Shown in pieces: positions 53,714 through 63,474 of a stretch of DNA of 64,000 bases. The position numbers and the translations under genes are program-made. The DNA comes from Chaetoceros tenuissimus (lineage: Eukaryota; Bacillariophyta; Thalassiosirophyceae; Chaetocerotales; Chaetocerotaceae): positions 62,001 through 126,000 of the forward strand of contig BLLK01000046.1 in the NCBI GenBank assembly GCA_021927905.1, written 5' to 3'. Below the pieces are notes generated by a model. It was not told where the DNA came from. It did not search any database and saw only the letters and a program-made list of their open reading frames with translations. Every line of letters begins with the position of its first letter. Position 1 is the first letter of the stretch.

Positions 53714-55315
53714 TCAACTCTCAGATGCATACGACCAACAAGAATCATCATCACCTTCTCCATGTAACATAAATTTCGTGAAACTCAAGCCACCACTGGA
53801 GTTTCCATCCGATGTGATTCCTTCTTCATTATCGCCTTCTTCTTCGTTGGCGTCTTGTTCAATCTGTCTATTGCTTGTGTAAATGATATCAAAATTGTCA
53901 ATAGCGAAAGTGACTTTATTACTCGAGTCCTGACTTTTCACAGGGAATGCAACATTGTTTGTAACTGGAGACTCTTGGTTGTTCATAATCAAATCGGATT
54001 CTGCTCGGAATCTATCAGCATGTGCAGTATTTGTCACCTTATTTCTTCCAGTTCCAATCTGCGTTCGCCTCAAGTTTGAACAATGCAACATTTCCTCTGA
54101 TTGCCTTCTTCGTGCTTCTGAAGAGTGTCTTTCCTCTGCACTTCTTTGCAAGGACTGTCTCATCTTTGCTGCCAATCTGCTGCTTCTTAAACTCCTCTGT
54201 CCCTCTACTGTTCCAATCAACGATGGTCGTCTTCTACTCAATGTATCAGGTGCAATAATCATCACATATACGCACTGGCAAAATGTCTTTGTTTCGTTGT
54301 GCTTTTTAATACGACGTATTTCTGGGTAAGCATAAATGATGAGATTCCAAAAACCTTGCAATGGAAACAAGATCAACATTGGTATAATAATGAGAGGCTC
54401 CAAAAACTTATCATTGTTTGGTGGAGACAGCGCAAATCTTATCCACACAAATATGCATGTCACGAAGAAACTCAAGGAATATAATAAGGCTTGTTTCATA
54501 GATTCTTTTCTACGAACTGTGGCACCGAGAACTCTCATTCTTTTCCCGTTGCCTCGAGTGGACTTTGCTCGCAACTCATCTAGCTGAGCTGAGTATCTCT
54601 GTACACTTTTTTCAAGTTTTCTCATATCAAACACAATTCGAACATTGGTAAATATAATCCACAAACAGACTACAATGCTTATAACACCCTTGAAAATTAA
54701 AACGAACTTTGCATTTTCGACCTTGCTAATGAAACAGCGACCTCCGGAGAAGTCGTAAAGTTGAAGAACTTGTCCTACCGTATGATTGCTGTCACAAGTG
54801 GATAGCCAATAGATATGATATGACAGATTTTTTCGTATTGAAACTTCTTTGCAAATTCAATCTTTGAAACTTGACGACAAACTGTCATGAAGTAATAATA
54901 CGAAAGACTTGCATTATAAAGCATCACAGCAGTTGACAGTTGAAACATAAATGCTTGAACATTACATGTGGTCTCATTGCCAATTGCTCCTACAACTCCT
55001 AGATGACTTGGAACAGGTACTATAGAATCAATGGGTTAGAGTGAGATATTCCTAAACGTGGGTATTATGTGGAAACTATCGAAATGGATACATACCCGAT
55101 GATAAAATTTCCACTGTCGATGCTATCAAGTCGAAAATACTCATTGCTAACAGTATTCTATGGTTCGGTTTCGTTAGCTTCCACTTTCTATCAGAGACCA
55201 TCATGTAAATTATAATACTTGAGCATACGAAAGAAATTGATCCAGTGACTCTAGGCAAGTTGAAAGCTGCTCGAACAATAGGGATATCATCCCTTGTATC
55301 GATCCAAAAACTCAT
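53714..55315 (-). CDS. seven-helix GPCR-like protein, frame broken once
   Basis: Exon 1 55315..55096 and exon 2 from 55019 down to 53714, 76-nt intron, phase kept. Helices: FVCSSIIIYMMV, ILLAMSIFDLIASTVEIL, QLSTAVMLYNASLSYYYFM, HIISIGYPLVTAII, LIFKGVISIVVCLWIIF, LLYSLSFFVTCIFVWIRFAL and LIIIPMLILFPLQGFWNLIIY, so seven in all. The PNHRILLAMSIFD block and the C in NETTCNV resemble the cAMP-receptor-like/Dictyostelium class. The frame shifts once near 54782, beside GG, between helices 4 and 5. The cytosolic tail is long, Ser/Arg-rich and acidic at the end. Likely a plasma-membrane receptor; ligand unknown. The break may be an assembly slip. Confidence 0.7.
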
Positions 55316-55765
55316 TTGTCCGAGTTATGCCTTTCAGTCAACAATATAAAGCAAGCCTCGTGATAACCAGAAACTTTTTCAACTACTCGTCCCGAAATGG
55401 TGATATGCGCTCTACGTAACCAGGAAAAAGCTGCTGCACCAGGGACTCGAAGAAGAAGGTATCAGTTTTAACAGTTTTCATCAGTGCCATAGTAAAAAGA
55501 AGTAAAAAGGAGGATTTCCTTTCGTATTGATGATGTGGTGTGATTGGTGACAAGGTAGTCTCTATTTATCTACGTACCTTGATTGGTGATACAGCTGTAT
55601 TCAGTCCCGCCAGATTCATTTTGACATTGACGACAAAACTTACAAAACTTTTCTAAAAAGCCTGAATTTATATTTCCTCTCGAAAGAGCCTAGACTCTAG
55701 AGACTAACTAAAGCAAATCAGCAAATCCAAATATTTACTCACTTACTCGGGTATCTTAAACAAAT
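55316..55765. promoter_or_regulatory. divergent promoter region
   Basis: 450 bp between the GPCR-like gene and the small gene at 55766. The stretch aaatcagcaaatcc...gtatcttaaacaaatatg before the ATG resembles the leader at 32945-33002. No gene seen. Confidence 0.4.
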
Positions 55766-56161
55766 ATGTTTTCCGAAATACAAGATCAACAAGAAGAAAT
55801 AGAAGAAGCTTTCGAGGATCTCCTCATCTTTCCCAATGAACAGGCTCTACGTCACTGTTTATCTCTAGTTGAAGCCTACTTTGTTCATGAGAAAGAGTTG
55901 TTGCTCGATCAGAAAGATGTACAAAACGAGGAGATCAATAACAAATATTCTGTGCATATTCAAAAGCAAGAACCGATTTTAGATATGATGAGAAAAGAAT
56001 TGAGTAGCAAGTCGAGGCAAGTGCGAGGAGACTGCTGTAAATCCAACTGAATACAACCTCCTAAAGCTATTGATAAAGGCGTAGACAAAAATACTGCATC
56101 TAGACTTGCAGCTATTATCATGCGTCACTTTGAAGAATTTGATAAGCTTTTCAACTCTTAG
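55766..56161 (+). CDS. unknown small coiled-coil protein, possibly decayed
   Basis: A clear frame of 94 codons (MFSEIQDQQEEIEEAFEDLL, acidic and helical) ends in CCKSN. Coding-like sequence continues past the stop. The adjacent frame reads ETAVNPTEYN, and then the original frame reads PPKAIDKGVDKNTASRLAAI up to HFEEFDKLFNS at 56161. The likely product of about 130 residues is therefore interrupted by two compensating shifts, the second beside a CC pair near 56057. Either a decayed gene or assembly slips. Family not recognised. Confidence 0.45.
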
Positions 56162-56483
56162 AGTTATGAAGAAGGGAGCAACGCCGAATATACTTACGAT
56201 TATACAGATGGGTCTGAATGATGGTCTTGTGAAAAAGCACAGCAGTGTTGCTGCTTCTTTGACGTGAAATAGCACATCTCTAAATCAATTAAATATTTTT
56301 TGAAAAGAAAAAGTAGGGATTAGCCCTATTTCATTTTTTTAAAACACAAATAAATTGCTTGTGAAAATACAAAATGATTCAGAAAATTTGGAATTGATCT
56401 TTTTTGACTCGTGTCAAGTTTTAAAAATTAGACTAATTTGGTCTTACAAGACTTGAGGTGCACTTGTGGGGGAAGCTTGTTTA
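56162..56483. other. intergenic, no gene seen
   Basis: AT-rich spacer up to the left end of the hAT fragment. Confidence 0.5.
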
Positions 56484-57271
56484 CGTATTCGTCCAGTGTA
56501 CCGTACGGAACAATTTGGGCCAAAATCGGAACAATCGGAACAGGAACAATTGGAACAACGGTCAAAATAACGGTTATTCTTATAGTCATTTATTTATTAT
56601 TCTCAGGTACTCATTCGTCGTCTTCGTCATCCACATCCACTAATGGAAACTCCCAAGCTTTAATTAAAAGGCTTTTCAAATTACCATTACATAATGCAAA
56701 CAATCTAACTTCAAGCATATCTTCCAACAAATTATCATTGCATCTGTCACGAACAAGCTTGAGTTGAGAAAATACTCTTTCAACATCACAACTTGAAACC
56801 TGAAGAAGAGCAATTCTTTTGAGAGCAAATTTAAATGCAGGGAATTCTTTATTTCCTTCTGCAACAATAGGTCGCCACCACTCCCAAATCCTGGTGGCAA
56901 CTTCTCCCAAGTCTTTCTTCCAGTCTTCGTCAACCTCGTCCTCACCTAGTCGGCGCTTCCTTCTTTCTAAACGAGTTTGGAAAAGTTTTGACTTATCAAA
57001 ACCTTCCCAGTCAAATACCATTGGATTATTTGCTCTCTCTATAATTCTAGGTATCTCAGCTTTCAATTGTTCTTGAAAATTTCCTTTGAAATCACGGAGG
57101 TTGTTTCTTTGTTTTTTGCAATTATCAACAACATTCTAAATCAAAATAGAGTGAACTCTAGTAAGTGGTGTATACTAGGTAAAATGGTGTCATATTTGTA
57201 GTGGGTTATGAACCGGAACACTAACCGGAACAATCGGGCCACCCTCACGGAACACTGGACGAATACCTAAG
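56484..57271. mobile_element. hAT-family transposon, internally deleted, about 790 bp
   Basis: The ends share GTATTCGTCCAGTGTxCCGT in inverted orientation (56485 onward and back from 57266). A near-identical 8-bp flank, CTTGTTTA and CTTGTTTT (56476..56483, 57272..57279), fits a hAT target duplication with one change, although exact end points are uncertain. Subterminal GGAACA repeats are dense at the left (cggaacaatcggaacagg) and present at the right. Only the 3' part of a transposase gene is inside. Confidence 0.6.
56611..57135 (-). CDS. hAT transposase C-terminal (dimerisation) exon
   Basis: About 174 codons open from a splice-acceptor-like TTTAG at 57136 to a stop at 56611. The longest Met-started part begins at 57066. 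The C-terminal half matches the hAT dimerisation region: WEWWRPIVAEGNKEFPAFKF, ALKRIALLQVSSCDVERVFS, LKLVRDRCNDNLLEDMLEV and ALCNGNL. The upstream BED finger and RNase-H-like catalytic part are absent, so it cannot be a working transposase on its own. The tail is acidic (VDVDDEDDE). It reads away from the choline-transporter gene, whose start is only about 115 bp beyond the element. Confidence 0.85.
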   Translation of the reverse strand, partial: NVVDNCKKQRNNLRDFKGNFQEQLKAEIPRIIERANNPMVFDWEGFDKSKLFQTRLERRKRRLGEDEVDEDWKKDLGEVATRIWEWWRPIVAEGNKEFPAFKFALKRIALLQVSSCDVERVFSQLKLVRDRCNDNLLEDMLEVRLFALCNGNLKSLLIKAWEFPLVDVDDEDDE

Positions 57272-57385
57272 CTTGTTTTACTGCGGAATGCGGAATAAAC
57301 ATTTCATGGGCTTCTTATTACCATGAACAAAACTAAACATAGTTCTAAATTGAATTGGCGAACGAGACCTCACAAAATAGCCATG

Positions 57386-59428
57386 GGGAAATCAAAGAGG
57401 TCGAAAAAGCAATACAGCACAGTAGCTGTGGTGGATGATAAAGATGATTCTACGGAGTGTACAACTAAAAGTTTACCCGATTCTGAATTGGTTCATTCCC
57501 AAATACATGATGAGGAGAATACTCTCCATGATATGATCGAAGAAGATTTCGAAGATCAGTGGACCAAGGGAGAGGTCCAACCACTGCAATATCGCGATAA
57601 AAAGTTTGCGGTCGCTTTCTTCATACATTTGGCAATTCTGATAATTGCTTCAATGTATGCACCCCCTACAATCAAGACAATTATAACAGATATAGAAAAC
57701 ATAGAAGGCATACACAGAGCTCGAAAGAGTAGGATATTGCGAAGAACAAATGCGTTAGATCAGCTGAAACGAATAGAAAAAACTGACCAGGAAATTGTTG
57801 AGGAAATTGAAAATAACGCTTACGAAGTTGCACTTGAACAAGGCCAATCATCAAATGTCGTAGGAGTAGTCGAGAACATAGTCGAGGATTATGAACAAGA
57901 ATTAGATCCTTCTGAAATTGAACAAGATTTAATCAATAGTCATAGAAAGAGGTCTCCACTTCGGAGCATTGATCGAAGAAAATTTATTGAGTATGCGATT
58001 ATAACGAGTCTGTCGTCGATATCAATATCCTTGGTTTTTATCTTGATGACTTTGTTCTGCCTTCAAAGGCATTCTGAGCAAGTAATCAAAGGTTCGCTTT
58101 TCTTCATTATCATCTACTTTTTCACAAATGGGATCACATCCCTATTTATGATGCCAAATGTATCTGATTTTGATGAGCTTTATGAAGAGGATGAAGAGGA
58201 TCAGAGACTCATGGCACAGCAGGCAGATGAAGATGGAAAGGCCGTGGTTGCTGTTTCATATTTTGTTCTAGCTGCCCTTTTCATTATATATGCTCTCGTT
58301 GTCTGGAGAAAAATACCTTTTGCAGCTTCGACAATGAAAACTGGAGTGGTAGCCTGTCGATGTAATATGGGTGTCTTTTTCTTCGCTTTCTTTACACCGA
58401 TAGTGAATCTGCTATTTTTTATTCTCCAAGCAATGTCGACAACGACGTTTTTAAATGCTTCTGGTGTATTCAGTGACGAGCAATCTCCCATTGGTATAAT
58501 ATGCACTTGCATATTCTTTTTACTGTCATTCTACTGGACAGCAGAAGTAGTAAAAAATATTTCTGCTGCCATTGTAAGTGGTACAGTAGGGACATGGTAA
58601 GTCTTCAACTGAATTTGAAAGATGAAGGAAAGGCAAGTCTAATCATTATTCAAAACTTAAAAGGTGGTTTGCCCCTCTGGAGGCTTCATCGTGCTGCTCA
58701 GCTGCTGTAGTCGATTCTATCAAAAGAGCACTGACTTACTCATTTGGCTCTATATGCCTCGGAAGCCTTGTCGTATCAATTTTGAGTGTATTCGTCGAAT
58801 TTTGTCGAAGCGCACAGAAAAGCAAATGTTGTATTTTGCTCGTATGTGTTCTTCAGTGTATTCTTAAATGTATAGAGAACTTGGCAGATTGCTTCAACAA
58901 ATGGGGAATAATTTATGTTGGCCTCTACGGCTACGATTTCAAGACAGCAGGGAAAAAAGTCATTACTTTGTTCAAGAGCAGAGGTTGGTCAGCTATCATT
59001 TCGAATAATCTCGTAATGAGAGCTCTATTCATGGTGGCTACTTTTATCGGTCTAGCTACAGGACTCATAATTACACTTGTTCTTGATTTCTCACAAATAT
59101 CAGATGGTAATGACAACGCAGACAAATTTATTTCAATGTGAGTAGAAATAACGCCGACGTCAATTTAAAAAACGAATTGTTTCATTATTTCACTAACACT
59201 TGATTCTTTTCCTCGAAACCAAGCATATTCTTCTACGCATCTTTTTGCGTCTCCTTTTTAACGGCAAATGCTTTACTAAGCGTTGTTGGAGCAGCATCAG
59301 ACACAGCAATTGTATGTTTCGCGGAAGCTTCAAGAGAATTCGAATCAAACCACCCATTTTTATCCGCTATGATGCATGAAACATATGACCAGGTTCGAAT
59401 CGATGCTTCTGAAAATGAAATAATATAA
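57386..59428 (+). CDS. choline-transporter-like protein (CTL/SLC44)
   Basis: Exons 57386..58596, 58664..59137 and 59224..59428, introns 67 and 86 nt, phase kept, 629 residues. I start at MGKSKRSKKQ; a longer frame from 57323 adds 21 residues. The first cytosolic part is acidic, then a helix (FAVAFFIHLAILIIASMY), a charged loop, and about eight more helices. The first splice rebuilds GTVGTWWFAP, a hallmark of the CTL family, followed by KRALTYSFGSICLGSLVVSI and NKWGIIYVGLYGYDF, which are also conserved. CTL proteins move choline or related solutes, at the plasma membrane or mitochondria. A hAT fragment sits just upstream in the 5' region. Confidence 0.88.
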
Positions 59429-59596
59429 TTCTAATTGCGATAAAATTCTCTTTTTGTAGCATTCAATTCTTACTAATAGCGTACTGTCCAAGATACATAT
59501 TAACGCATCATCAAAAAGATAATTCTACTTTATCCCTAGATCTATTGTCACAATATAACATAACCCTTTGATTTCTTTTCTTTCTCAGAAAACAAT

Positions 59597-61268
59597 TTAT
59601 TGATTGTCACGAAGTACCTTAACTACGGACTTGAATGCGAACCACTCAGGGATATCATCTCCTCCTCTGAGCATTTGGCGGAACTTGGTTCCAGAAAGCT
59701 TCATGATCTCAAGTCCCTCAGCCTTAGCCTCCTCATCGGTAACATATCCCTTCTCTTCAGTGTATACAAGGTTAAGGGATGGGACTGGGGTAACTCCAAG
59801 TCTCTCAGACATTTCGTTAGCAATATCTTGTGCCTCGTAAGCTCCGTAGAAGTCCTCTCCGGTTACGGAAGACTTGGATCCAGCCATATCACGTCCAACA
59901 ATGAAGTGAGTGCATCCAAAGTTCTTACGGATCATCATGTGCTGAATTGCCTCACGTGGTCCTGCCATGTGCATGGAATATGGAAGGTACTCCCAGAAAG
60001 TACGTGGGTTCTCAGTTTCCTCCTTAAGTACAACATAAGTCTTGTAACGAACATCACCTGGAATATCATCAGCCTGGGTAGGTCCGCAAGTTGGGTGAAC
60101 AAGAACAACTCCACCCTCTCCAACACGCTCGTCATCAAGTGCACGGGTAAAGAGCTCGTAGTGAGCACGGTGAACTGGGTTACGGCACTGGAATGCAACA
60201 ACATCCTTGTCCTCTGGAAGGGTAGCGCGTACCTCAGCTGGGGACTTACATGGGAAGTCACGAATTGGAACATTAAGTCCGGTAATCTTTCCTCCCATGT
60301 AGTACTTACCACGCTCGGTAGCAACCATAAAAGATCCTGGATGCTCAATTTCTGAAGTTCCGTAACACTTAAGGCACTCAAGTGGCTTGTTTGGGGTGTA
60401 CTTGTCAGTGAATTCAACAGTTGCAATTGGTCTGTCTCCATCCTTAAGAAGAACAGTCATACCTGGCTGAAGATCCTCATCATCGGTATCGAAAACAACT
60501 GGAAGTCCGAAGATGAGTCCATCTGGAAGCTCCATGTTCTCAACAACAGATTGGTAAGTTGCCTCATCCATGAATCCAGTAAGTGGGGAGAATCCTCCAT
60601 TCATGATAAGCTCAACATCACACAACTGACGTGGGGAAAGCTGAACCTCAGCAGTGCACTTAGCAATAGCTGCCTCCTTAGCCTCATCATCCTTTACCAT
60701 AAGATCAACGAGCTCTCCTCCATGAGGAACCTGCTTTGCCATCTCAAGTCCACTTTTGTGTAGAAGAAATGTAAGAAAAATGACATTCAAGAGAAAAAAT
60801 AAGAAAATTTGCGACTGAAAAGAATCAAGGAAGAATGAACGCAGACCTTGGGGATTTCGTTGTATTTGCAGTGATATCCCCATCTCGAACAAAGCGATTG
60901 GTGTTTTCATTTTCCTTCCAAGAAATGGTAATAGAACACATGTCTATCATTCTCATTGTCCAAATCAACACAATTATGCTGTAGCTAGCTGGTCAATTCT
61001 ATAGCATATTCACAGTACTACAAATAATATGGTAATATGATATAGAATTTCCCTGCTTCGGCATAATTTCCTCGCCTAATGTTCCTTGTCTCTTCGCCAA
61101 AAAAGAAAGAATCAAACCTTGCAAACAAATGAAAACTCACGTATTGATTCTGGACTCAACAGCAGCCTGGGAAAATCCTACAGACTTTACACCAGTGAAA
61201 GCACGAGGAGCGCTAGTGGTGAAAGCAGCAGCTCCAGCAACAAGAGAAAGGGCAACAGCGAACTTCAT
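59597..61268 (-). CDS. plastid ATP sulfurylase, spliced presequence
   Basis: Exon 1 61268..61141 encodes a plastid presequence: MKFAVALSLVAGAAA-FTTSAP, then RAFTGVKSVGFSQAAVESRIN. A 388-nt intron (GTGAGT...AAAAG) joins in phase to exon 2 (60752..59597) at INTGLEMAKQVPHGGELVDL. Total 427 residues. The open frame upstream of exon 2 is intron read-through and gives a false hydrophobic N-terminus. The core has the sulfurylase signatures: QCRNPVHRAHYELF with the QxRN and HxxH elements, HPTCGPTQADDIP, and FIVGRDMAGSKSS. The enzyme makes adenosine 5'-phosphosulfate, the first step of sulfate assimilation. The codon choice is strongly restricted, which points to high expression. A long shadow frame lies on the other strand. 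Confidence 0.95.
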
Positions 61269-61742
61269 TTTGAGTTATACAATTACGTCTATGACGAAAA
61301 GTGAGCAGAGAAGATTCTTCGTTGTCAACTTGAGCTTTGAATTGGAGGGTGTAGACGCACTAAGCACATCGCCAGCGCCAATCAAATATTTTGGCGCGAA
61401 ACACGCATGCACAAAAAGGGGGAGCAGATGGCAGACACTTTTGATTGGTAATCTTCTTTACGTACGCGGGCTTTTTACGAAAATGCAAAAAAGAAAAGAG
61501 AGAGAGAATAAGGAGGGATGGAAACATCGTAGGTACTTGTAACTACATACGAGTGTATCGCTTGCTTGTAAGTATCCAGATGCTTGCGCTTGGAGTTCAT
61601 TCGTTTTGGCATTTTTTTGAATAATTTTCCAATATGATTTTGATGTAATGAATCCTTTGTAGTACGTACAAACCATGTTCTTAAACTAATTATTACAACA
61701 TACATTGAATATAGTACTTTGAAGTCACCATTATTATCTTGA
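61269..61742. other. ATP sulfurylase promoter and methyltransferase 3' flank
   Basis: 474 bp, no gene seen. Holds the E2F-like palindrome and an agaaaagagagagagaat purine tract near 61490. Confidence 0.5.
61390..61401. promoter_or_regulatory. perfect E2F-type palindromic site
   Basis: TTTGGCGCGAAA, an exact E2F/DP consensus, about 122 bp upstream of the ATP sulfurylase start. Motif match only. Confidence 0.45.
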
Positions 61743-63116
61743 TTAGGAAAATGTACTCCAAATAGCAGTATTTGCACCATCAAAATCCAACTTTGACATA
61801 CGGATGCTTGGATGTTTTGAAACAAGATATTCGATCAAATCATCATACGTACTGACCAGTTTCTGTTGATCGCCGCCATCTTTTGAAGGAATGAAGCGAA
61901 AAGGGAATAAACGCGAGAAGACGCAACATGGCACAACGACAAACGGAAGCTTGTTTTCCACAGCAAAGTCAACAATATCACCAGTAGCTTCATCGGGATG
62001 TAAAGCTATTATCGCTGAACAAGATGCTAAAACCGGCGAACACATGGTGCAGACTGGTAGTTCATTTTCTGAACACTCGTCACCGGCATTTGATGGTTGT
62101 CCTTCCCTAAACTCAGAGTCAATTCCATCTGGACGCTTTGCAAACCACGCTCTCATTGCTTTGAATTCCATTGGAGGTGGAAGTATGTTGACTTTTTTCG
62201 ACTCCATTGTTTTTGAATCATCACCATCAACAGTTTTTGATTGTGACGATTTGATTGCTTTCCGTAGTGCTTTTCGATCTCTAGCAGGTAACTTTCCTAC
62301 AGTTTGTCGAGGATCAATGACTGTGGATTTAATGCCATAAAGTGATAACGCGAGACTGAGATGGCCCGATCCACCAGCAACATCCAACACACCGGATCCT
62401 TCATTTAAATAGTCCACTGTCTTTCGCATGTCATTTACATCCAAATCACCCAATTTGTCAGAGCTCAAATCAACAAAACGATCTTTGCTGGATACTATAT
62501 TCTTCTCTTTAGTGTCAGATAGCTTTTCATGAAAAATTAATCTCAAAAGAAAATCTCTAACAATTTCGCCTTGCTTTCTTTTGCCTACACCTCCTCCGTG
62601 ACCTGTTCCTTCTGTATTCTTTTGTTTTTTCTTCGACATGGATATCTGTCGATTATTCGACTGAGAATGTGTGTCAACTTTGATCTTTTCCTTGACTTCC
62701 TTTTCAAACTTTGGGTAATATTTTTCTCTTGCCTGTTGACACTGTATCATATCTAGAGCTTGTCTCTGTATAATTTCCAGTCCGGTGAAGGTACCATTTG
62801 TACAACTTTGTCCATTTGTTGATGAGATGTATTGCAATTGTACCTGAAAACGATTATTCCTCATGATTCCCCTCAATTTTATTTTCGATCCTAGTTTACA
62901 TTCTCTTCGTATATAAGTTCTTGAATCTGTAATTTTCTCAACATCATGAAATTGAATAAGTGCTACATAATGATTCTTTGATGTGGAAAGCGACGAGCAG
63001 TTTTCTTCAGGTGAAGTAATAAGATCTATACTCGCATAAGAAGCTCGTATTGTTCGACGAAAAATGACTCCAATGATTGTTGATTCTTCATCTTCTTTTG
63101 CTTCCATATTGTGCAT
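61743..63116 (-). CDS. SAM-dependent methyltransferase-like protein
   Basis: A single exon of 457 codons. Residues about 30-120 contain beta strands of an OB-like fold (YVALIQFHDVEK, KIKLRGIMRNNRFQVQLQYI). The second half is a Rossmann methyltransferase: motif I VLDVAGGSGHLSLALSLYGI, then STVIDPRQTVGKL with the acidic residue that would bind SAM ribose. Later come CSAIIALHPDEATGDIVDFA and LPFVVVPCCVFSRLF. The HPDEA...VPCC arrangement is like the Trm13/METTL25-type group, in which the PCC block lies near the active site. A tRNA or rRNA target is plausible but not shown. A Lys-rich linker (MSKKKQKNTEGTGHGGG) joins the two parts. Convergence or overlap with other genes is not seen. Confidence 0.75.
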   Translation of the reverse strand: MHNMEAKEDEESTIIGVIFRRTIRASYASIDLITSPEENCSSLSTSKNHYVALIQFHDVEKITDSRTYIRRECKLGSKIKLRGIMRNNRFQVQLQYISSTNGQSCTNGTFTGLEIIQRQALDMIQCQQAREKYYPKFEKEVKEKIKVDTHSQSNNRQISMSKKKQKNTEGTGHGGGVGKRKQGEIVRDFLLRLIFHEKLSDTKEKNIVSSKDRFVDLSSDKLGDLDVNDMRKTVDYLNEGSGVLDVAGGSGHLSLALSLYGIKSTVIDPRQTVGKLPARDRKALRKAIKSSQSKTVDGDDSKTMESKKVNILPPPMEFKAMRAWFAKRPDGIDSEFREGQPSNAGDECSENELPVCTMCSPVLASCSAIIALHPDEATGDIVDFAVENKLPFVVVPCCVFSRLFPFRFIPSKDGGDQQKLVSTYDDLIEYLVSKHPSIRMSKLDFDGANTAIWSTFS

Positions 63117-63474
63117 ATATGGTGGATGTCAGCATTTGATTAAAAAATATGCGTAAAGTTCGGGTATGCTTTTCGCTGATACGAGTAGATGAAACAAACA
63201 ATTTAATAAATAATTGAAGAACACAATGTGTGAAACTCGCTTCGTGAAACATGTGGTTGAAGCATGAGAGGAGGGGGCAAGTTGACTTTTTCACCCCTGC
63301 GCCATTTTTGAATGATTGACTCCCTGTCAAATAGCCTTTTTCACTCTTGTTCAAACTTTTTCAGTCAAGTGATCGAATCGATCACCTCAGTTCTCTTATT
63401 TGTTATTTGATTAGTAGTAGAGCATCAAGTCCAGCTGATCTTGGAACAAATAAATATAGTTTGAACAAGTAAAT
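63117..63474. promoter_or_regulatory. divergent promoter region
   Basis: 358 bp between the methyltransferase gene and the last gene. No element recognised. Confidence 0.4.

Noticed and set aside
59600-60355. Long frame antisense to ATP sulfurylase
   Set aside because: It mirrors the sense codon pattern of a strongly biased gene, and the product shows no domain.
60753-60910. Hydrophobic N-terminus of the longest ATP sulfurylase frame
   Set aside because: It is intron sequence: a phase-correct acceptor lies at 60753, and exon 1 supplies a plastid presequence.
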